Positions 25,521-37,669 of a stretch of 64,000 nt of DNA are shown here, one piece after another. The DNA lies in NCBI GenBank assembly GCA_033961575.1, contig CM066732.1, forward strand, positions 110,238,687 through 110,302,686, given 5' to 3'. The stretch is from Aselliscus stoliczkanus (taxonomy: Eukaryota > Chordata > Mammalia > Chiroptera > Hipposideridae). The translations under genes were made by a program, and so were the position numbers. How positions within the stretch are numbered: the stretch's first letter is position 1; each line of letters begins with the position of its first letter. The notes under the pieces were generated by a model that searched no databases, had not been told where the DNA came from, and saw only the letters and a program-made list of their open reading frames with translations.

Positions 25521-25817
25521 CCAGACAAGTTTACATACATACAGCAATGACAGCCATATGTACCACAACTCATCCCTTTGCCTAATGGCCCTTTGATGTA
25601 GATTATAAGAAGATAATAGTAGTAGATGTTGAGCAGCTAATTTTATGTTAGGAAATTTCTTTATATTATTCAATTTAATTTTCACAAAATACTTCTGCTT
25701 TGAGGAATATGTAAGTGTTTTAGAATTAAGGAAATATGGCATTGATATTGATAAGTAGAATTGATAGGACCTGATATGTTCACATGAGAAAAAAGTTGGT
25801 TTCAAGAATGACTCCTG

Positions 25818-26274
25818 GGGCCGGCCGAGTGGCGCATTGGTTAAGCGCTGGTTTTGGGATGCCAGCGGCCCCGGTTCGGATCCCACATGAGGGCCAGTGA
25901 CACTGCCCTCTACAGCTAACAACAGCTCCACCTGGAGCTGGGCTGTGCGAACCCCGGTGATGGTGTGGGCTGCAGCCCCTGCTGCAGTGGGCTGCCATAG
26001 GCTGCAGTGAGTGGCCCGCAGCCAGCGTGAGCGGCTGGCAGCCAAGCGTGAGCTGCCAAGAGCCGCGATGAGCGACATCCAGAGGCCAGCGACCGATCTG
26101 CCTCATCCGGGAAGAGCGCAATGACGATACCAACAGTGAAGCAACATCTTCCGCAACTAAAAACTGAAGAACAAGAAGACGGCAACTTGTCTGTTCCCCT
26201 TCCCCGATTCCCCAACGCTGTTCCCCTCCACCAATTCCCCAATAAAAAAAAAAAAAAAGATTATTTAAAAAAAA
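25818..26274 (+). repeat. SINE family A, full length, plus
   Basis: Target duplication 'aagaatgactcctggg'. The tail signal reads AATAAAAAA without an intact TCTTT. Confidence 0.92.
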
Positions 26275-26518
26275 AAGAATGACTCCTGGGTTTCTCATAA
26301 AAGCCATTGGTATCAATAACTGAAGGGAAACATGGAAGAGAAGATGATTTAGTTGGGGTGGGGGCTGGTTAATGGAGGAGATATCAAGAGTCTAACTTCA
26401 GAAATTATAAGTCCAAGTGCATGATATATCTGAAGGGAGAGAAATATATAGATCTGAATTCCAGAGGAGAGGGGCTGGGAGTTGAAGAAATTTGTCCCTC
26501 TCTGTCATGGAACATTTG

Positions 26519-26562
<44 letters not shown>
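26519..26562. repeat. (GT)n microsatellite
   Basis: About 21 uninterrupted GT units, likely polymorphic. Confidence 0.95.
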
Positions 26563-26563
<1 letters not shown>

Positions 26564-26800
26564 ATGAAACCAAGAAGAATGGAAAACTCTGGTAAATGTC
26601 AATTGTTCCACATTAGATGGGTTTTCAGGGATTAAGTACTAGGGCTGAAGTCTGCAGATGGCCTTGTGTTTTTTTAGCACATCCTTGGCTTTGTATTGAG
26701 GGTTAGGATGCCCTTTTGGGAAGGATTGAAGGGCGACAATCATAGGAGCAAGACTGACTTCTCAGCAAGTTCCCAGCAGTTGCCATTTTCCTTGATTTTT

Positions 26801-26917
26801 TTTTTTTTTTTTTTTTTTTTTTGGAGGGCAGTGTCATTGGCCGTCATATTTGGGACCCGAACCGGGGCCGCTGGCTTCCCAAGCCTGTGCTTAACCACCA
26901 CGCCACTTGGCCGGCCC
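26801..26917 (-). repeat. SINE family D, minus
   Basis: Oligo-T, 'ggagggcagtgtcattggcc', head end ggccggccc. Target duplication 'ttttccttgattttt'. Confidence 0.9.
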
Positions 26918-27875
26918 TATTTTCCTTGATTTTTGAATGCTGAACTTATAGCTTGAAGTCATAGATGGCAGGATCTCAGTCTATATCAGGAACAATGGTC
27001 TCTGAATATTGTCTCAAATTGAACATATGCAACTATGTTGAGAGATTTACCAGAAAGCATTATAAAGGGCTCTCAAAATGATTAGAAGTTGTTACCTAAA
27101 GTATAAACCAATAAACAGCAGTGATCTCTGTTCTTCCTGACTCTAAAAACTCAAGTCCAAGCACTTGATGATTAATACCTGTAATTTCCCAGGGACAGAT
27201 AAGACTAAAAAGTACATACATGTGCTCAAACCCCAATTAAAGAAATGAAATAGCAAACATTTTTACTTAATCTGGACTAAATATCATAAAACTAGAAATG
27301 AGTAGAGTAGGAACTAAAGTCATCAAAAGCTTACATGTTAACTCCCAGGTATCATCCTTTTATAGCAATCCACAGTTTACTTTCACTGGGTGAAAATTTC
27401 AGGACATCATGCATTTACATTATGATTCCAGATCTCATCTCCTGGGGGAGGGATGTGTTATTCAGAGAGGTCATTTCTGCCTCCATTCTAAGAAACAAGC
27501 CATGCCACTGTTACATCCTTGTGCTGTCCCATATTTCCCAGCCCCACAATGCTAGTCAGGGCCATGTGACCAGTTTTGGTCAAGGAATTAAGTAATAGTT
27601 GAAGTACTTAAGAACTGGTATGGGACCCTACAGTTGTTTTTTTCCCTACCACAAAACTATCAACCAACTTGATCTGATCACTATAGAATACTCTTCCTAA
27701 CAACAGCATAATACCCATTCTCTTTAACTGCACATAGAACATTTACCAAGATAGACTGTAATCTGAATCATAAAACAGTTCTCAATAAATTGAAAATTGA
27801 AATAATAAAGTGTGTTTTCTGACCACAGTTAAATTAAATTAGAAATCAATAATAGATAACTGGAAAATCTGCAAA

Positions 27876-28032
27876 TGCAGTAAAACCTTGGATTGTGAGT
27901 AACGTGGTTTGTGAGTGTTCCGCAAGACGAGCAAACATTTCTAATACATTTTAACGTGGTAAATGAGCGATGTCTTGCAATATGAGTAGTTTGTTTCCGG
28001 AATTAATTATGCTCTCAAACCAAGATATTATT
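27876..28032. mobile_element. Tigger/pogo-like non-autonomous DNA transposon remnant
   Basis: A roughly 157-bp insert splits the L1 text. Its left end is 'cagtaaaaccttggattgtg' and its right end contains 'ctctcaaaccaag', whose reverse complement matches the left terminal region. TA-like target bases follow on the right. The CAG start and TA target fit pogo/Tigger-type elements. Family not named. Confidence 0.5.
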
Positions 28033-28630
28033 ATACTTAGAAACTAACACAATTCTAAATAACCCTTGCACCAAAAAGGAAATCAAAAGTAAAACTAGAA
28101 ACTTCTAAATTAAATGAAAATGAAAACCCAGAATATTGATATATCTGTAATATAACTAAAGTTGTACTTAGAGGAAATTTGTAGCACTGAACATCTCTAT
28201 TAGAAAAGAAGAAGGGTCTCAAGTTAGGTACTTTAGCTTCTACCTTTAGAAACTCGAAGGAAGAGAAAATGAAATCCAAAGTATGCATAAGGATGGAAAC
28301 AATAAAGAGAACAAAGTCAGTGTAACAGAAAACAGAAAAACAATACAGAAATTAATAAAAACCAAAAAACTTGTTCTTTGGTAAGATTGATAAAATTTAT
28401 AATCCTCTAGACTGATCAAGGATTAAAAGACATAAATTTTACCAATATCAGAAATAATAAATGTGGCATCAGTACAAATTCTACAGATAGTAAAAGGATA
28501 ATAAAGGAATATTAAGAACAACTTTATGCCAATAAGCTTGACAACTTAGACTAAATGAACAAATGATTTGAAAGACACAACTACTACAGCTCACTCAAGA
28601 AGAAATAGATAACTTGAATAGTTCTAAATC

Positions 28631-29078
28631 TTTTTTTTTTTTTTTAAAGATTTTATTGGGGAATTGGCGGAGGGGAACAGCGTTGAGGAATCGGGGAAGG
28701 GGAACAGACAAGTTGCTGTCCTTTTGTTCTTCAGTTTAGTTGCGGAGGATGTTGCTTCACTGTTGGTATCGTCATTGCGCTCTTCCCGGATGAGGCAGAT
28801 CGGTCGCTGGCCTCTGGATGTCGCTCACTGCGGCTATTGGCAGCTCATGCTTGGCTGCCAGCCACTCACGCTGGCTGCGGGCCACTCACTGTAGCCTATG
28901 GCAGCCCACTGCAGCAGGGGCTGCAGCCCACACCATCACCGGGGCTCGCATAGCCCAGCTCCAGGTGGAGCTGTTGTTAGCTGTAGAGGGCAGTGTCACT
29001 AGCCCTCATGTGGGATCCGAACCGGGGCCGCTGGCATCCCAAAACCAGCGCTAAACCAATGCGCCACTCGGCCGACCC
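28631..29078 (-). repeat. SINE family A, full length, minus
   Basis: Target duplication 'agttctaaatct'/'agtcctaaatct'. Confidence 0.92.
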
Positions 29079-29253
29079 AGTCCTAAATCTATTAAAGAAA
29101 ATGAATTAGTAGTTAAAAACCTTCCCATACACAAAAGCAATCTCCAAGCCCAGGTGGCTTCACTGTGAATTCTGCCAGCCATTTAAGAGGGGAAACAACA
29201 CTTCTATACACACTGTTTTGGAAAATGAAGAGGAGGCAGTACTTGCCATTTCT

Positions 29254-29367
29254 TTTCTTTTTTTTTTTTTCTTCGAGGGCAGTGTCACTGGCCCTCAGAT
29301 GTGGGACCGAACCGGGGCCACTGGCTTCCCAAGCCAGCGCTTAACCACCGCGCAACTTGGCCGGCCC
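29254..29367 (-). repeat. SINE family D, minus
   Basis: Target duplication 'gtacttgccatttct' on both sides. Confidence 0.9.
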
Positions 29368-29996
29368 TGTACTTGCCATTTCTATAAGACTAGTGTTTCT
29401 ATGATACCAAAACAAGACAAACAGTTTCTAAGAAAAAACTATCAGACAATATCTTGTATGAATGTAAATGCAAAAACTCATAACAAAATGTTAACAAAAC
29501 AAATCCAATAGTATACAACAAGGATAACACATTGTGACCTTGTGAGACTTATCTAGGAATACAAGGTTGGTTTAACATTTGAATATCAACGTATTTTACC
29601 ATATCAAAAGACTAAAAAAGAAAAAGCATAGCCATCTCAATAGAAGTAGAAAATGCATTTGACAAAACCCATTCCTGCTTTCAAAAAACCCTCTCAGCAT
29701 GCTAGCAATCCTCAATCTGATAAAGGACATCTACAAAAAACCCTATAGCTAACATCATACTCAGTGGTGGAAGATTGACTGCTTCCCTCCCAAGATTAGG
29801 AACAAGTCGTAGCTATCTGTTCTTAACAATTTATTCAACAATTTATTCTCCAAATGTATTGGAGATTTCTGCCAGTGCAACTAAAGCATGAAAAAGATAA
29901 TCTAAATTGAAAGAAAGAGATAACATTTTATTTACAGATTGACAAGTTGTTTCTAAAATGCATGTGTAAATGCAAAGGACCTAGAGTAACTGAAAC

Positions 29997-31130
29997 TGTT
30001 GTCGGAGAGTGGGCCTTTCTCGGCGCAGAGTCCAGGTCCTTGGCAACTCGAGCAAAGAATTGAACGAGATACCAGAGTAAAACAGTAAAATAAGTAGTTT
30101 ATTAGAAAAGACAGTACATCCAGACTAGAGGGTGGCCCAAGGGCCCATTACCAAAGAGTGTGGAGGGGGCACATGCAAAGGTGAGGCTTAAAGGGAAGAA
30201 GCAGCAACAGAAGTAGCAGTAGCAGCCGCGTGCGCTTCCCTCCCAGCACTTGGGGTTTTTATCCTTTTTCTCCAGGATGGGCTGTTCTTCCTGGGCATAG
30301 GACCACTTGATTGGCCCCTGTGATTAACAAGAGGTCCTGTGTAGGTGTGAGTGACTGGTGATCTAGTTGGATATTTTGCGCCCATTTGCTCTTCCCGCAG
30401 GGGTAGGTAATTACAATACAAAGGGGAGTTTTGGGTGGAGAGGGGATGTCCCCAGGTGGTCACACTGTGGGACGTGCAGGAATGCAGAGACCCAATGCCT
30501 GCCTCTAACTACCTGCCTAGGTTTTCCTTGAGAGACGTGATCCCCGTAAAATCTCTATGGGAAGCTGAGGGACAGGAGGTCTCTTCTTCTGTATCTGCTT
30601 CCTGCTGGGCAGAGGCGTAGAGCTGTCCTTGCCTATTGGGGCTCACGGAACTCTCACCCTAGCTGATCTCAGATGAGAGGAAGGGGTCTCAAGCTCCACC
30701 TGGAAGACTTGGGGTATCCGCTGTATCCTCAAGGCTCCTGAATGAGGACAAAAATATAAATCTGTTAGTTCTTATGAAACTTGTGGCTATTCAGTCCATC
30801 ACTCAGGTGGTATCATCAGTTGTCCGGACACAGAATGGGTTTGACAATTAGCTTCCCTGCCTGGGGGATATTAAGAAGTCTCAGGCTTTCAAATAGTTAC
30901 CTGAAGCAGGGGTAGGAGACTTCTATTGTTTCAGATTCAGGAACTAATTTACAAAGCAATTAAGAAGCAAGGGGGATCTTCCTGTCAGAAAAGCAATCAA
31001 GGCCCAAGAGCTAAGAAACTAAAGAACTAGGAAGGAGACTTAACATTTTTATACATAACATTTCTATAGAAAAGAAAACATTAAAGTTTTTCAGTGGTGG
31101 GGGTTGGTGCTGCTCAGTTGGCCCGTAACA
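29997..31130 (-). mobile_element. Solo LTR of a 1.1-kb ERV1-like family, minus (copy 1)
   Basis: Starts TGTTGTCGGAGAG and ends CCCGTAACA on the plus strand; the duplication is 'aaac' (29993-29996 and 31131-31134). The same sequence appears in the opposite orientation at 52653-53862 and 54275-55412. Read on the minus strand, AATAAA and a U5-like 'gccaaggacctggactctgc' lie near the end. A 4-bp duplication is typical of gammaretroviral (ERV1) integrases. It interrupts the L1 ORF2 sequence. Short open frames inside it are not supported as genes. Confidence 0.85.
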
Positions 31131-31487
31131 AAACTACTATAAAAAAGAATAACAACATGAGGATAAAAATGTTACCTGCCTGATTTCAAGAACTAATTAT
31201 AAAGGTATAGAATTAAAAACAGTGTGATATTTTCATATAGATAGATAAATAATTCAATGGAACAGAATAGACTCATACATATATGGTCAATTGATTTTTC
31301 ACAAAGCAAAGGCAATTCACTTGAGAAAGACTCATTTTTACAACCGATGGTTTTGGAACAATTGAATATCTATATGCAAACAAACAGAACTTTATACCTT
31401 GTATTATATACTAATATTAGTTCAAAATATAGTATATATCTAAATGTAAAATCTAAAACTAAATCCTCTTTAAAAAAAAATAGAAGA

Positions 31488-31917
31488 GGGCTGGCCGGGT
31501 GGTGCATTGGTTAAGAGCTAGCTTCGGATGCCAGTGGCCCCGGTTTGGATCCCACATATGAGGGCCAGTGACACTGCCCTCTACAGCTAAGATGGTGAAC
31601 AACAGCTCCACCTGGATCTGGGCTGTTGGGAATCTCTGGCGACGGCATAGCTGTAGCCCCTGCTGCAGTGGGCTGCCATAGGCTACAGTGAATGGCCGGC
31701 AGCCAGCGTGAGTGGCTGGCAGCCAGTGTGAGTCTAGAGGCTGGTGACCACATCTGCCTCACCCGAGAAGAACCTAATGATGACACCAACATGGGCCAGT
31801 GAAGCAAAGTCCTCCCCAACCAGACTGAAGAACAAAAGGACAACTTGTCTGTTTCCCTTCCCAGGTGCCCCAACGCTATTCCCCTTCCCTGATTTCCCAA
31901 TAAAGTCTTTAAAAAAA
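31488..31917 (+). repeat. SINE family A, older subfamily, plus
   Basis: Head gggctggccgggtggtgc, extra 'taagatggtgaacaacagct' module, tail 'cccaataaagtctttaaaaa'. Confidence 0.85.
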
Positions 31918-32150
31918 GAAATCACAAAGTTGGGATTTGAACGCAGGTGTGCTGCACCTGCACCAGTGCCTATAACATTGCATTGTCCTGAGCAGGCCGG
32001 GCATGCCCTGTGGTGGCCCCTATGTGTCCAGGGCTCTGAAACTCCCACAGATGCTGCATCAGAAGTGGTGGCTCCTGGGAGCACTTAAGATCTTGCTCCC
32101 TGGTATATGTTGTCAGTTCAGCTCAGATAAACTCTTCAAAAATTCAAAAA
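31918..32150. other. No recognised feature
   Basis: Short open frames on both strands cross this interval and the adjacent SINE. They are not supported as coding. Confidence 0.4.
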
Positions 32151-32154
32151 AACA

Positions 32155-32547
32155 GGGCCAGCCAAGTGGCTCAGTTGGTTAAGAGCACGAGCTCTGAGCA
32201 ACTGGGTTGCCAGTTCGATTCCCACATGGGCCAGTGAGCTGTGCCTGAGCTGAGCTGTTGCTGCCAGTGGCTGGTGGCAGGATGGCTCAGCTAGTGAGAG
32301 CATGTGCTCCTAACAACAAGGTTGCCGGTTTGACTCCCTCATGGGATGGTGGGCTATACCCTTCTGCAACTAAGATTGAACATGGCACCTTGAGCTGAGC
32401 TGCTGCGAGCTATGGCTGGGCCACTGGATGATGACTGGACTTGGAGCTGAGCTAGCTGCACCCTCCACAACTAAGACTGAAGGACAACAACTTGGCTGTT
32501 CCCCTTCCCCAATTCCCCAATTTAAAAAATCTTAAAAAAAAAAAAAA
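32155..32547 (+). repeat. SINE family B, plus
   Basis: Head gggccagccaagtggctcag, tail 'ccccaatttaaaaaatctta'. Target duplication 'aattcaaaaaa'. Confidence 0.85.
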
Positions 32548-32559
32548 ATTCAAAAAACC

Positions 32560-32960
32560 AAAAAAGTGGTGGCTCCTTCCTCACTGTATCTAGTCACTCC
32601 CAATACCAGCCCTTTAGATAACATGGAATGGCTTTTTAGTGGTTCAGTTCCTTTATCTCAGCTTTGTAAAGCCAAGTGTACTGAAACAAACGTATGAGAA
32701 GGAAATATCAACTTCTTCCACTTGAGAGTACTGAAGTCACTTCTGTGTGGCAACATTTACTTCTTTCTCCTGATCTTTAATTCTCCTTTGGCAGAAGTAA
32801 AGTTTACTTCAGAAATCCCTATAACCATATGACTACGTGATAGTCTTTCCATTGTATACATTAGGGAACTGAAGCTCGGATAAGTTCTTCCCCAGAAACT
32901 CATTAAATTATATGCCATTTTGGAGAGGGGCAATTGCTCAAACTGGACTCAAAGGATGCC
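32560..32960. other. No recognised feature
   Basis: Possibly a diverged MIR around 32830-32900 ('attagggaactgaagctcgg'); otherwise nothing. Confidence 0.4.
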
Positions 32961-32963
32961 TAC

Positions 32964-33074
32964 GGGCCGGCCGAGTGGCACGGTGGTTAAGCGCTGGCTT
33001 GGGAAGCCAGTGGCCCCGGTTCGGGTTTCACATATGAGGGCCAGTGACACTGCCCTCAAAAAAAAAAAAAAAAA
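32964..33074 (+). repeat. SINE family D, plus
   Basis: Head gggccggccgagtggcac and a pure A tail. Target duplication 'aggatgcctac'/'aggatggctac'. Confidence 0.9.
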
Positions 33075-33079
33075 AAGGA

Positions 33080-33840
33080 TGGCTACGATGTGGAGAGGAA
33101 GGGCAGCCCCAGCATGTCCAAGGCCCAGTACTAGGATCATTAGCCTGAATGATTTAGAACAGTAGAGTCTGATGCTTTTTGGGGGGGCAGGTGTGGGGGG
33201 GTGTACGAGGGAGTGAGTGGGGATGAAGAGGAATTCCTGCAGCGTTGTGGGAGGTGGCATCTGGGTGGGTGTTTTTATAAATTATTATTTGACCAGGAGA
33301 TGCCTGTCCATCTAGCTCTATTAACTTTTCTCCTCCAGGGTGTTTAGTGTAACACCTTAGTTTTTCTAAAAATAACATTCAAGCATCCAAGCCAAACTCA
33401 AACAAATAATGATTGTCTCAGATACCTAGAAAATAGAATAAATAAATAAATTGTAATTCTTGAAAGACAAATTTAGAGTTTTCCTCATGGTTGAGTTTTA
33501 CTGCTTTCAAACAATAAAATGCAAAATCAAACGGCAATCGAAGAAATTGTATTGTGCAGAGGACAATGCCCCTATTCCTCTAAGCTCCAAGCCCTGGGGT
33601 GGGTCCACATAGTTATATAAACAAGCAGGTGACAAAGAAATACTCATTGTCCAAGAATGGACCTATGAATGAGGAAGATGGGTTAGAGAACACCTTTGGG
33701 TGGATGCTGCCATTCAAATGATGTTTACAAGGAGGCCCTTATGACATGAGTAACAGCCTAGCATACAATACTAAGCGAAAAGCGTAGGTCCAATACTGTG
33801 TACATAGTATGAATTTTCATGCATTAAAATAAGGCTGAAG
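33080..33840. other. No recognised gene
   Basis: Contains a G-rich run near 33179-33200 and otherwise unassigned sequence. Confidence 0.4.
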
Positions 33841-33841
33841 A

Positions 33842-33965
33842 GGGCCGGCTGGTGGGCACAGTGGTTAAGAGCTGGCTTGGGACACCAGCAGCCCCGGTTT
33901 GGATCCCACATATAAGGGCCAGTGACACCACTGCCCTCTAAAAAGACAAAAAAAGATAAGAAAAG
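33842..33965 (+). repeat. SINE family D, plus, variant
   Basis: Head gggccggctggtgggcac, tail 'ctctaaaaagacaaaaaaag'. Target duplication 'aaggctgaag'. Confidence 0.85.
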
Positions 33966-33975
33966 AAGGCTGAAG

Positions 33976-34600
33976 ATAAACCAATATGATTTTATGTTAT
34001 GAGAAGATACATGAAATTTTGTCCTTTATTGTCCTTTCTAAGTTTTTACAAGCCTCTGACTCAATCCCCCTCACTCCACCCCCACCCCCCACCCCTGTCA
34101 TTCACCTGTATTTAGATATATTGCCACACAGACTATAGTTCTTGGACATTGAATCTATCCCCAACTCTAACTCTAAATGGTTAAGAACATTATCTAAACC
34201 ATTCCAGCCTCCATGATCTTTAATTTGACCCTTTAGTTTTTTTCTCTGTTTGTTTAATACAAACCAAAATGGAGAAACTTCATTTTCTTAAAGAGTTATT
34301 TTTTTGGTGCACAGCTTATAAGTGAATTTCTAAAGGCTGCATATCAATCTAAAATTCCTAAAGGATTCCTCGTCCCTCTCAGTAGATGAACTTCCAGATC
34401 TCAAGGATATAAAATTGATTTCAAACACTATGCAGTATACTTTCCTTTCTCCACAAATCTATATGAGTGAAGTCCTCTCTTGAAAGGGACAGCAATTTAT
34501 TAAGCAAGACTACTTAAATGCTAAATATTATCATTCCACTTTATAAGAAAAGTAATGTTTCAAAACCACTTGCTTGAGAAAAAGTAAAGGAAACCTTTTA
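33976..34600. other. No recognised feature
   Basis: Unassigned AT-rich sequence with a C-rich run near 34076-34096. Confidence 0.4.
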
Positions 34601-34604
34601 ATAA

Positions 34605-34765
34605 GTTGTGTAACAGAAAGAATAGAGGACTAGAAGCTGGAAGACCCTGGGTCCTCGTGATTTGACCGGTGCAAGCCTCCACAACCTTGAGCAGGCCATC
34701 TAACAAATTTGTGAAATGCTCTATTCCCTCACCCCCAAGTAAAATAGGAACCACCAGATAGCAAA
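34605..34765 (+). repeat. MIR, sense
   Basis: 'gaatagaggactagaagctg', 'agaccctgggtcct' and 'ccttgagcaggccatctaac' follow the MIR 5' order. Confidence 0.6.
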
Positions 34766-34899
34766 TCCCTTAATTCTCTATTAAACCCACCTGAATTACC
34801 CACGGTCAAATCTATACTTTTCATAGTACCTCCTGTTACAATGTAGGAGCTACTCAGGACAATGTCACATTAACGCAAAACCAAAACCAAAATCTTTCT

Positions 34900-35190
34900 T
34901 CATGGGTCATTTCTCTCCCTCCTCCACTTCACAGCCAAACTTTTCTATGAAGTTGTCTCCACACACTCTCTCTACTTCTCTACCTTGCTTAGACCCCTTA
35001 TCCTACTCCCAGCTAATCCACTGCATTTGCTTTTCCTAAGACCAACCATAAATCTTTCCGACTTTTTCTTTGGTGACTTCCCAGCAGCATTTGCCAGTAT
35101 TACTCATGTCCCCCTCTTGAGATGCCTTCTCTGGCCTTCCATGACATCACATTCTGTGGACTGTCTTATCTTCTCAGAAGATTCCTCCAT
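34900..35190 (-). repeat. L2-like fragment
   Basis: 'atgaagttgtctccacacac', 'cagcagcatttgccagtatt' and 'ttctctggccttccatgaca' resemble antisense L2 3' ends. Low certainty. Confidence 0.4.
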
Positions 35191-35247
35191 TGAATAACTG
35201 TGATGTACACCTGAAACTAATATAATATTATATGTTAGCTATATTTT

Positions 35248-35406
35248 ATTTATTTATTATTTATTTATTTTTTTAGCTGAGCCATCCTGCCACCTGTTGG
35301 CAGCTCAACGGCAGCTCAGCTCAGGCTGGCATCGAACTGCTGTTGCTCAGAGCTCAGCTCACACTCTTGAGCGAGCTCTTACCCAACTAAGCCACTCGGC
35401 CAGCCC
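35248..35406 (-). repeat. SINE family B fragment, minus
   Basis: Only the head-proximal modules remain ('tgagccatcctgccacctgt' to ggccagccc), with duplication 'tagctatatttt'. The insertion was therefore short when it happened. Confidence 0.8.
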
Positions 35407-35450
35407 TAGCTATATTTTCATCAAAATCTTTTTTTTTTTAAGTTTCTTCC

Positions 35451-35898
35451 GGGCCGGCCGAGTGGCGCATTGGTTAAGCGCTGGTTTTGGGATGCCAGCG
35501 GCCCCGGTTCGGATCCCACATGAGGGCCAGTGACACTGCCCTTTACAGCTAACAACAGCTCCACCTGGAGCTGGGCTGTGCGAGCCCCGGTGATGGTGTG
35601 GGCTGCCGCCCCTGCTGCAGTGGGCTGCCATAGGCTACAGTGAGTGGCCCGCAGCCAGCGTGAGTGGCCGGCAGCCAAGCGTGAGCTGCCAATAGTCGCG
35701 GTGAGCGACATCCAGAGGCCGGCGACCCATCTGCCTCATCCGGGAAGAGCGCAATGACGATACCAACAGTGAAGCAACATCCTCCGCAACTAAACTGAAG
35801 AACAAAAAGACAGCAACTTGTCTGTTCCCCTTCCCCGATTCCCCAACGCTGTTCCCCTCCGCCAATTCCCCAATAAAATCTTTAGAGAAAAAAAAAAA
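35451..35898 (+). repeat. SINE family A, full length, plus
   Basis: Target duplication 'aagtttcttcc'. Tail 'ccccaataaaatctttagag' then A residues. Confidence 0.92.
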
Positions 35899-35909
35899 AA
35901 GTTTCTTCC

Positions 35910-36349
35910 AAAGGTCTCCTTGGAGTTTTCCTTTTCCTTGGCCCTTATTCAAATGGTAGCATTCCTCAGGGTTCTATCTAATGCCGTTGTCTCTCACTCT
36001 CACTCATACTCTCTCTGGGCATTCTTACCCAGTGGCTCTTATTTCTAGAATTCCTATCCAGGTCTGTCTCCTGAACTCCAAAACTATATGTTCAACCACT
36101 TGCTGAACATCTCCAGTAGAATCTTCCTCTCATCTTAGATGCCTGTCCACAACTCTGCCTGTCATTTCCCACACAGATGTTGACCAACTTCTATGCACCC
36201 CTGCTCAGGGAAAGGCATTGCCATCCATCCAGTTATGCAAGCTAGAAATTTCGGAGTCATTCTCGACACTTTCTTATACCCAGTTGATCACGAAGTCCTA
36301 TTTGTACTCAGAATCTGTTATCTACTTTTTTCCCGCCTTCAGGAGGGGA
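35910..36349. other. No recognised feature (L2-like text possible)
   Basis: Pyrimidine-rich sequence that may be further antisense L2. No gene signal. Confidence 0.35.
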
Positions 36350-36590
36350 CGATGTAATGATTAAGAGCATTGGTGAAATCACAATCGGTGAATTCTGGTT
36401 CTGTTTTTGCTGCTGTATGGCCCTGGACAAGTTATTCAAGTTCTCTCTGCCTCAAATGTAAAACAAAACTAGTCATAGCGTCTTTCTTATGGGCTTGCTG
36501 TGGGGGTAAATAATTAATGCATGTAAAGTGCTTGGGATTATGCCTGGCTATGGCAGTGTGTTAAGCAAGTACTGATAGTGTTGCTCTCCC
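36350..36590 (+). repeat. MIR, sense
   Basis: 'gatgtaatgattaagagcat', 'ctggacaagttattcaagtt', 'aattaatgcatgtaaagtgc' and 'ttgggattatgcctggc' follow the MIR consensus order almost end to end. Confidence 0.7.
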
Positions 36591-36599
36591 AGAGTCATT

Positions 36600-37025
36600 T
36601 TATTTCACTGTGAGTTAGTCTAAGACACTCCTACCTGGTCCCCTTGTGTCTATTCTTATTCCAGTCTATACCCCACCTGCCAACAGGTGGATAGTTCTAA
36701 AACTTGTATTGTGTCACTCTCCTCCTAATTGCACTCAGCAGGTGGCAGGAGACGGCAGGTCCAAATTCCTTAGTTTATAAAGGTTTCTCATAAACTGGCC
36801 TTTCCACCTCATCTGTTGTTGTCATCTCAATTTGAGAGCTGCAATCTTCTGTAATCTGCTCTATTGGAAGCTCAATCTCTTCCTTCTCACCTTCAAAGCT
36901 TTCCATGTGCTGTCCCCCTTTTCTCCTTTCCCTGGTCAATGCTTCAAGTCTCAGCTTAGGTCATTCTCCCTGGGAATCCTCCCCATTCTTCCAAGCAAAG
37001 GCCAGCTTGCCTAGAAAGCTTGTGT
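36600..37025 (-). repeat. L2-like fragment, antisense
   Basis: 'caatgcttcaagtctcagct' and 'ctccctgggaatcctcccca' resemble the antisense L2 3' end. Confidence 0.5.
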
Positions 37026-37185
37026 GGTAAACACAGATTCCGTGTCTGCCCAGAAGAATGCCACCTTCTCACCCCCAGCACATGCTGTGCCTGAAAGGGT
37101 AAGAATAGAACGGGTATGTACTGGAAAGGTACTTTAGGGATGATTTTAACCTTCTTGCTCTCTCTCTGTTCTTTTTTGTTTTCTT

Positions 37186-37638
37186 TTTTTTAAGATTTTT
37201 TTTTTAATTGGGGGATTGGGGGAGGGGAACAGTGTTGGGGAACGCGGGAAGGGGAACAGACAAGTTGCCGTCCTTTTGTTCTTCAGTCTAGTTGTGGAGG
37301 ACATCGCTTCGCTGGCCCATGTCAGTATCATTAAGCTCTTCCCGAAAGAGGCAGATCTGTCGCTGGCCACTGGACGGCCGCTCATGGTGGCTCACAGCAG
37401 CTCACGCCAGCTGCAGGTCACTTATGGTAGCTTCCGGCATTCCACTGCAGCAGGGGCTGCAGCCTACGCCATCGCTGGTGACTCACGGCAGGCCAGCTCC
37501 AGGTCGAGCTGTTGTTCACCATCTTAGCTGTAGAGGGCACAGCGTCACTGGCCCTCATGTGGGATCCAAACCGGGGCCCTGCTGCTCAGAGCTGTTGTCC
37601 CAAGCCAGCTCCTAACCAACGGCGCCACTTGGCCGGCC
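37186..37638 (-). repeat. SINE family A, older subfamily, minus
   Basis: Target duplication 'cttttttgttttctt'. Has the extra 'caccatcttagctgtagagg' module. Confidence 0.88.
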
Positions 37639-37669
37639 CTCTTTTTTGTTTTCTTGAAGAATGTCTTTT

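Larger units (their letters stand above)
27640..31485 (+). repeat. L1 ORF2 region, sense, with four later insertions
   Basis: L1 ORF2-like sequence runs in sense direction: 'actctaaaaactcaagtcca'-type text precedes it, then 'gatagataactggaaaatct'-like text near 27851, 'ccaaaaaacttgttctttgg' near 28361, and the region after the RT domain near 29640-29990, continuing at 31131-31485. It is interrupted by a DNA transposon (27876-28032), a family-A SINE (28631), a family-D SINE (29254) and a solo LTR (29997-31130). Stops and shifts are frequent. Confidence 0.7.

Noticed and set aside
25449..26316. Open frames of 178 and 209 codons on the minus strand
   Set aside because: They run through a family-A SINE. 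The same 'protein' recurs wherever this SINE occurs, in several frames.
31734..32088. Open frames of about 115 codons on both strands
   Set aside because: Half of each is SINE sequence and the rest has no motif.
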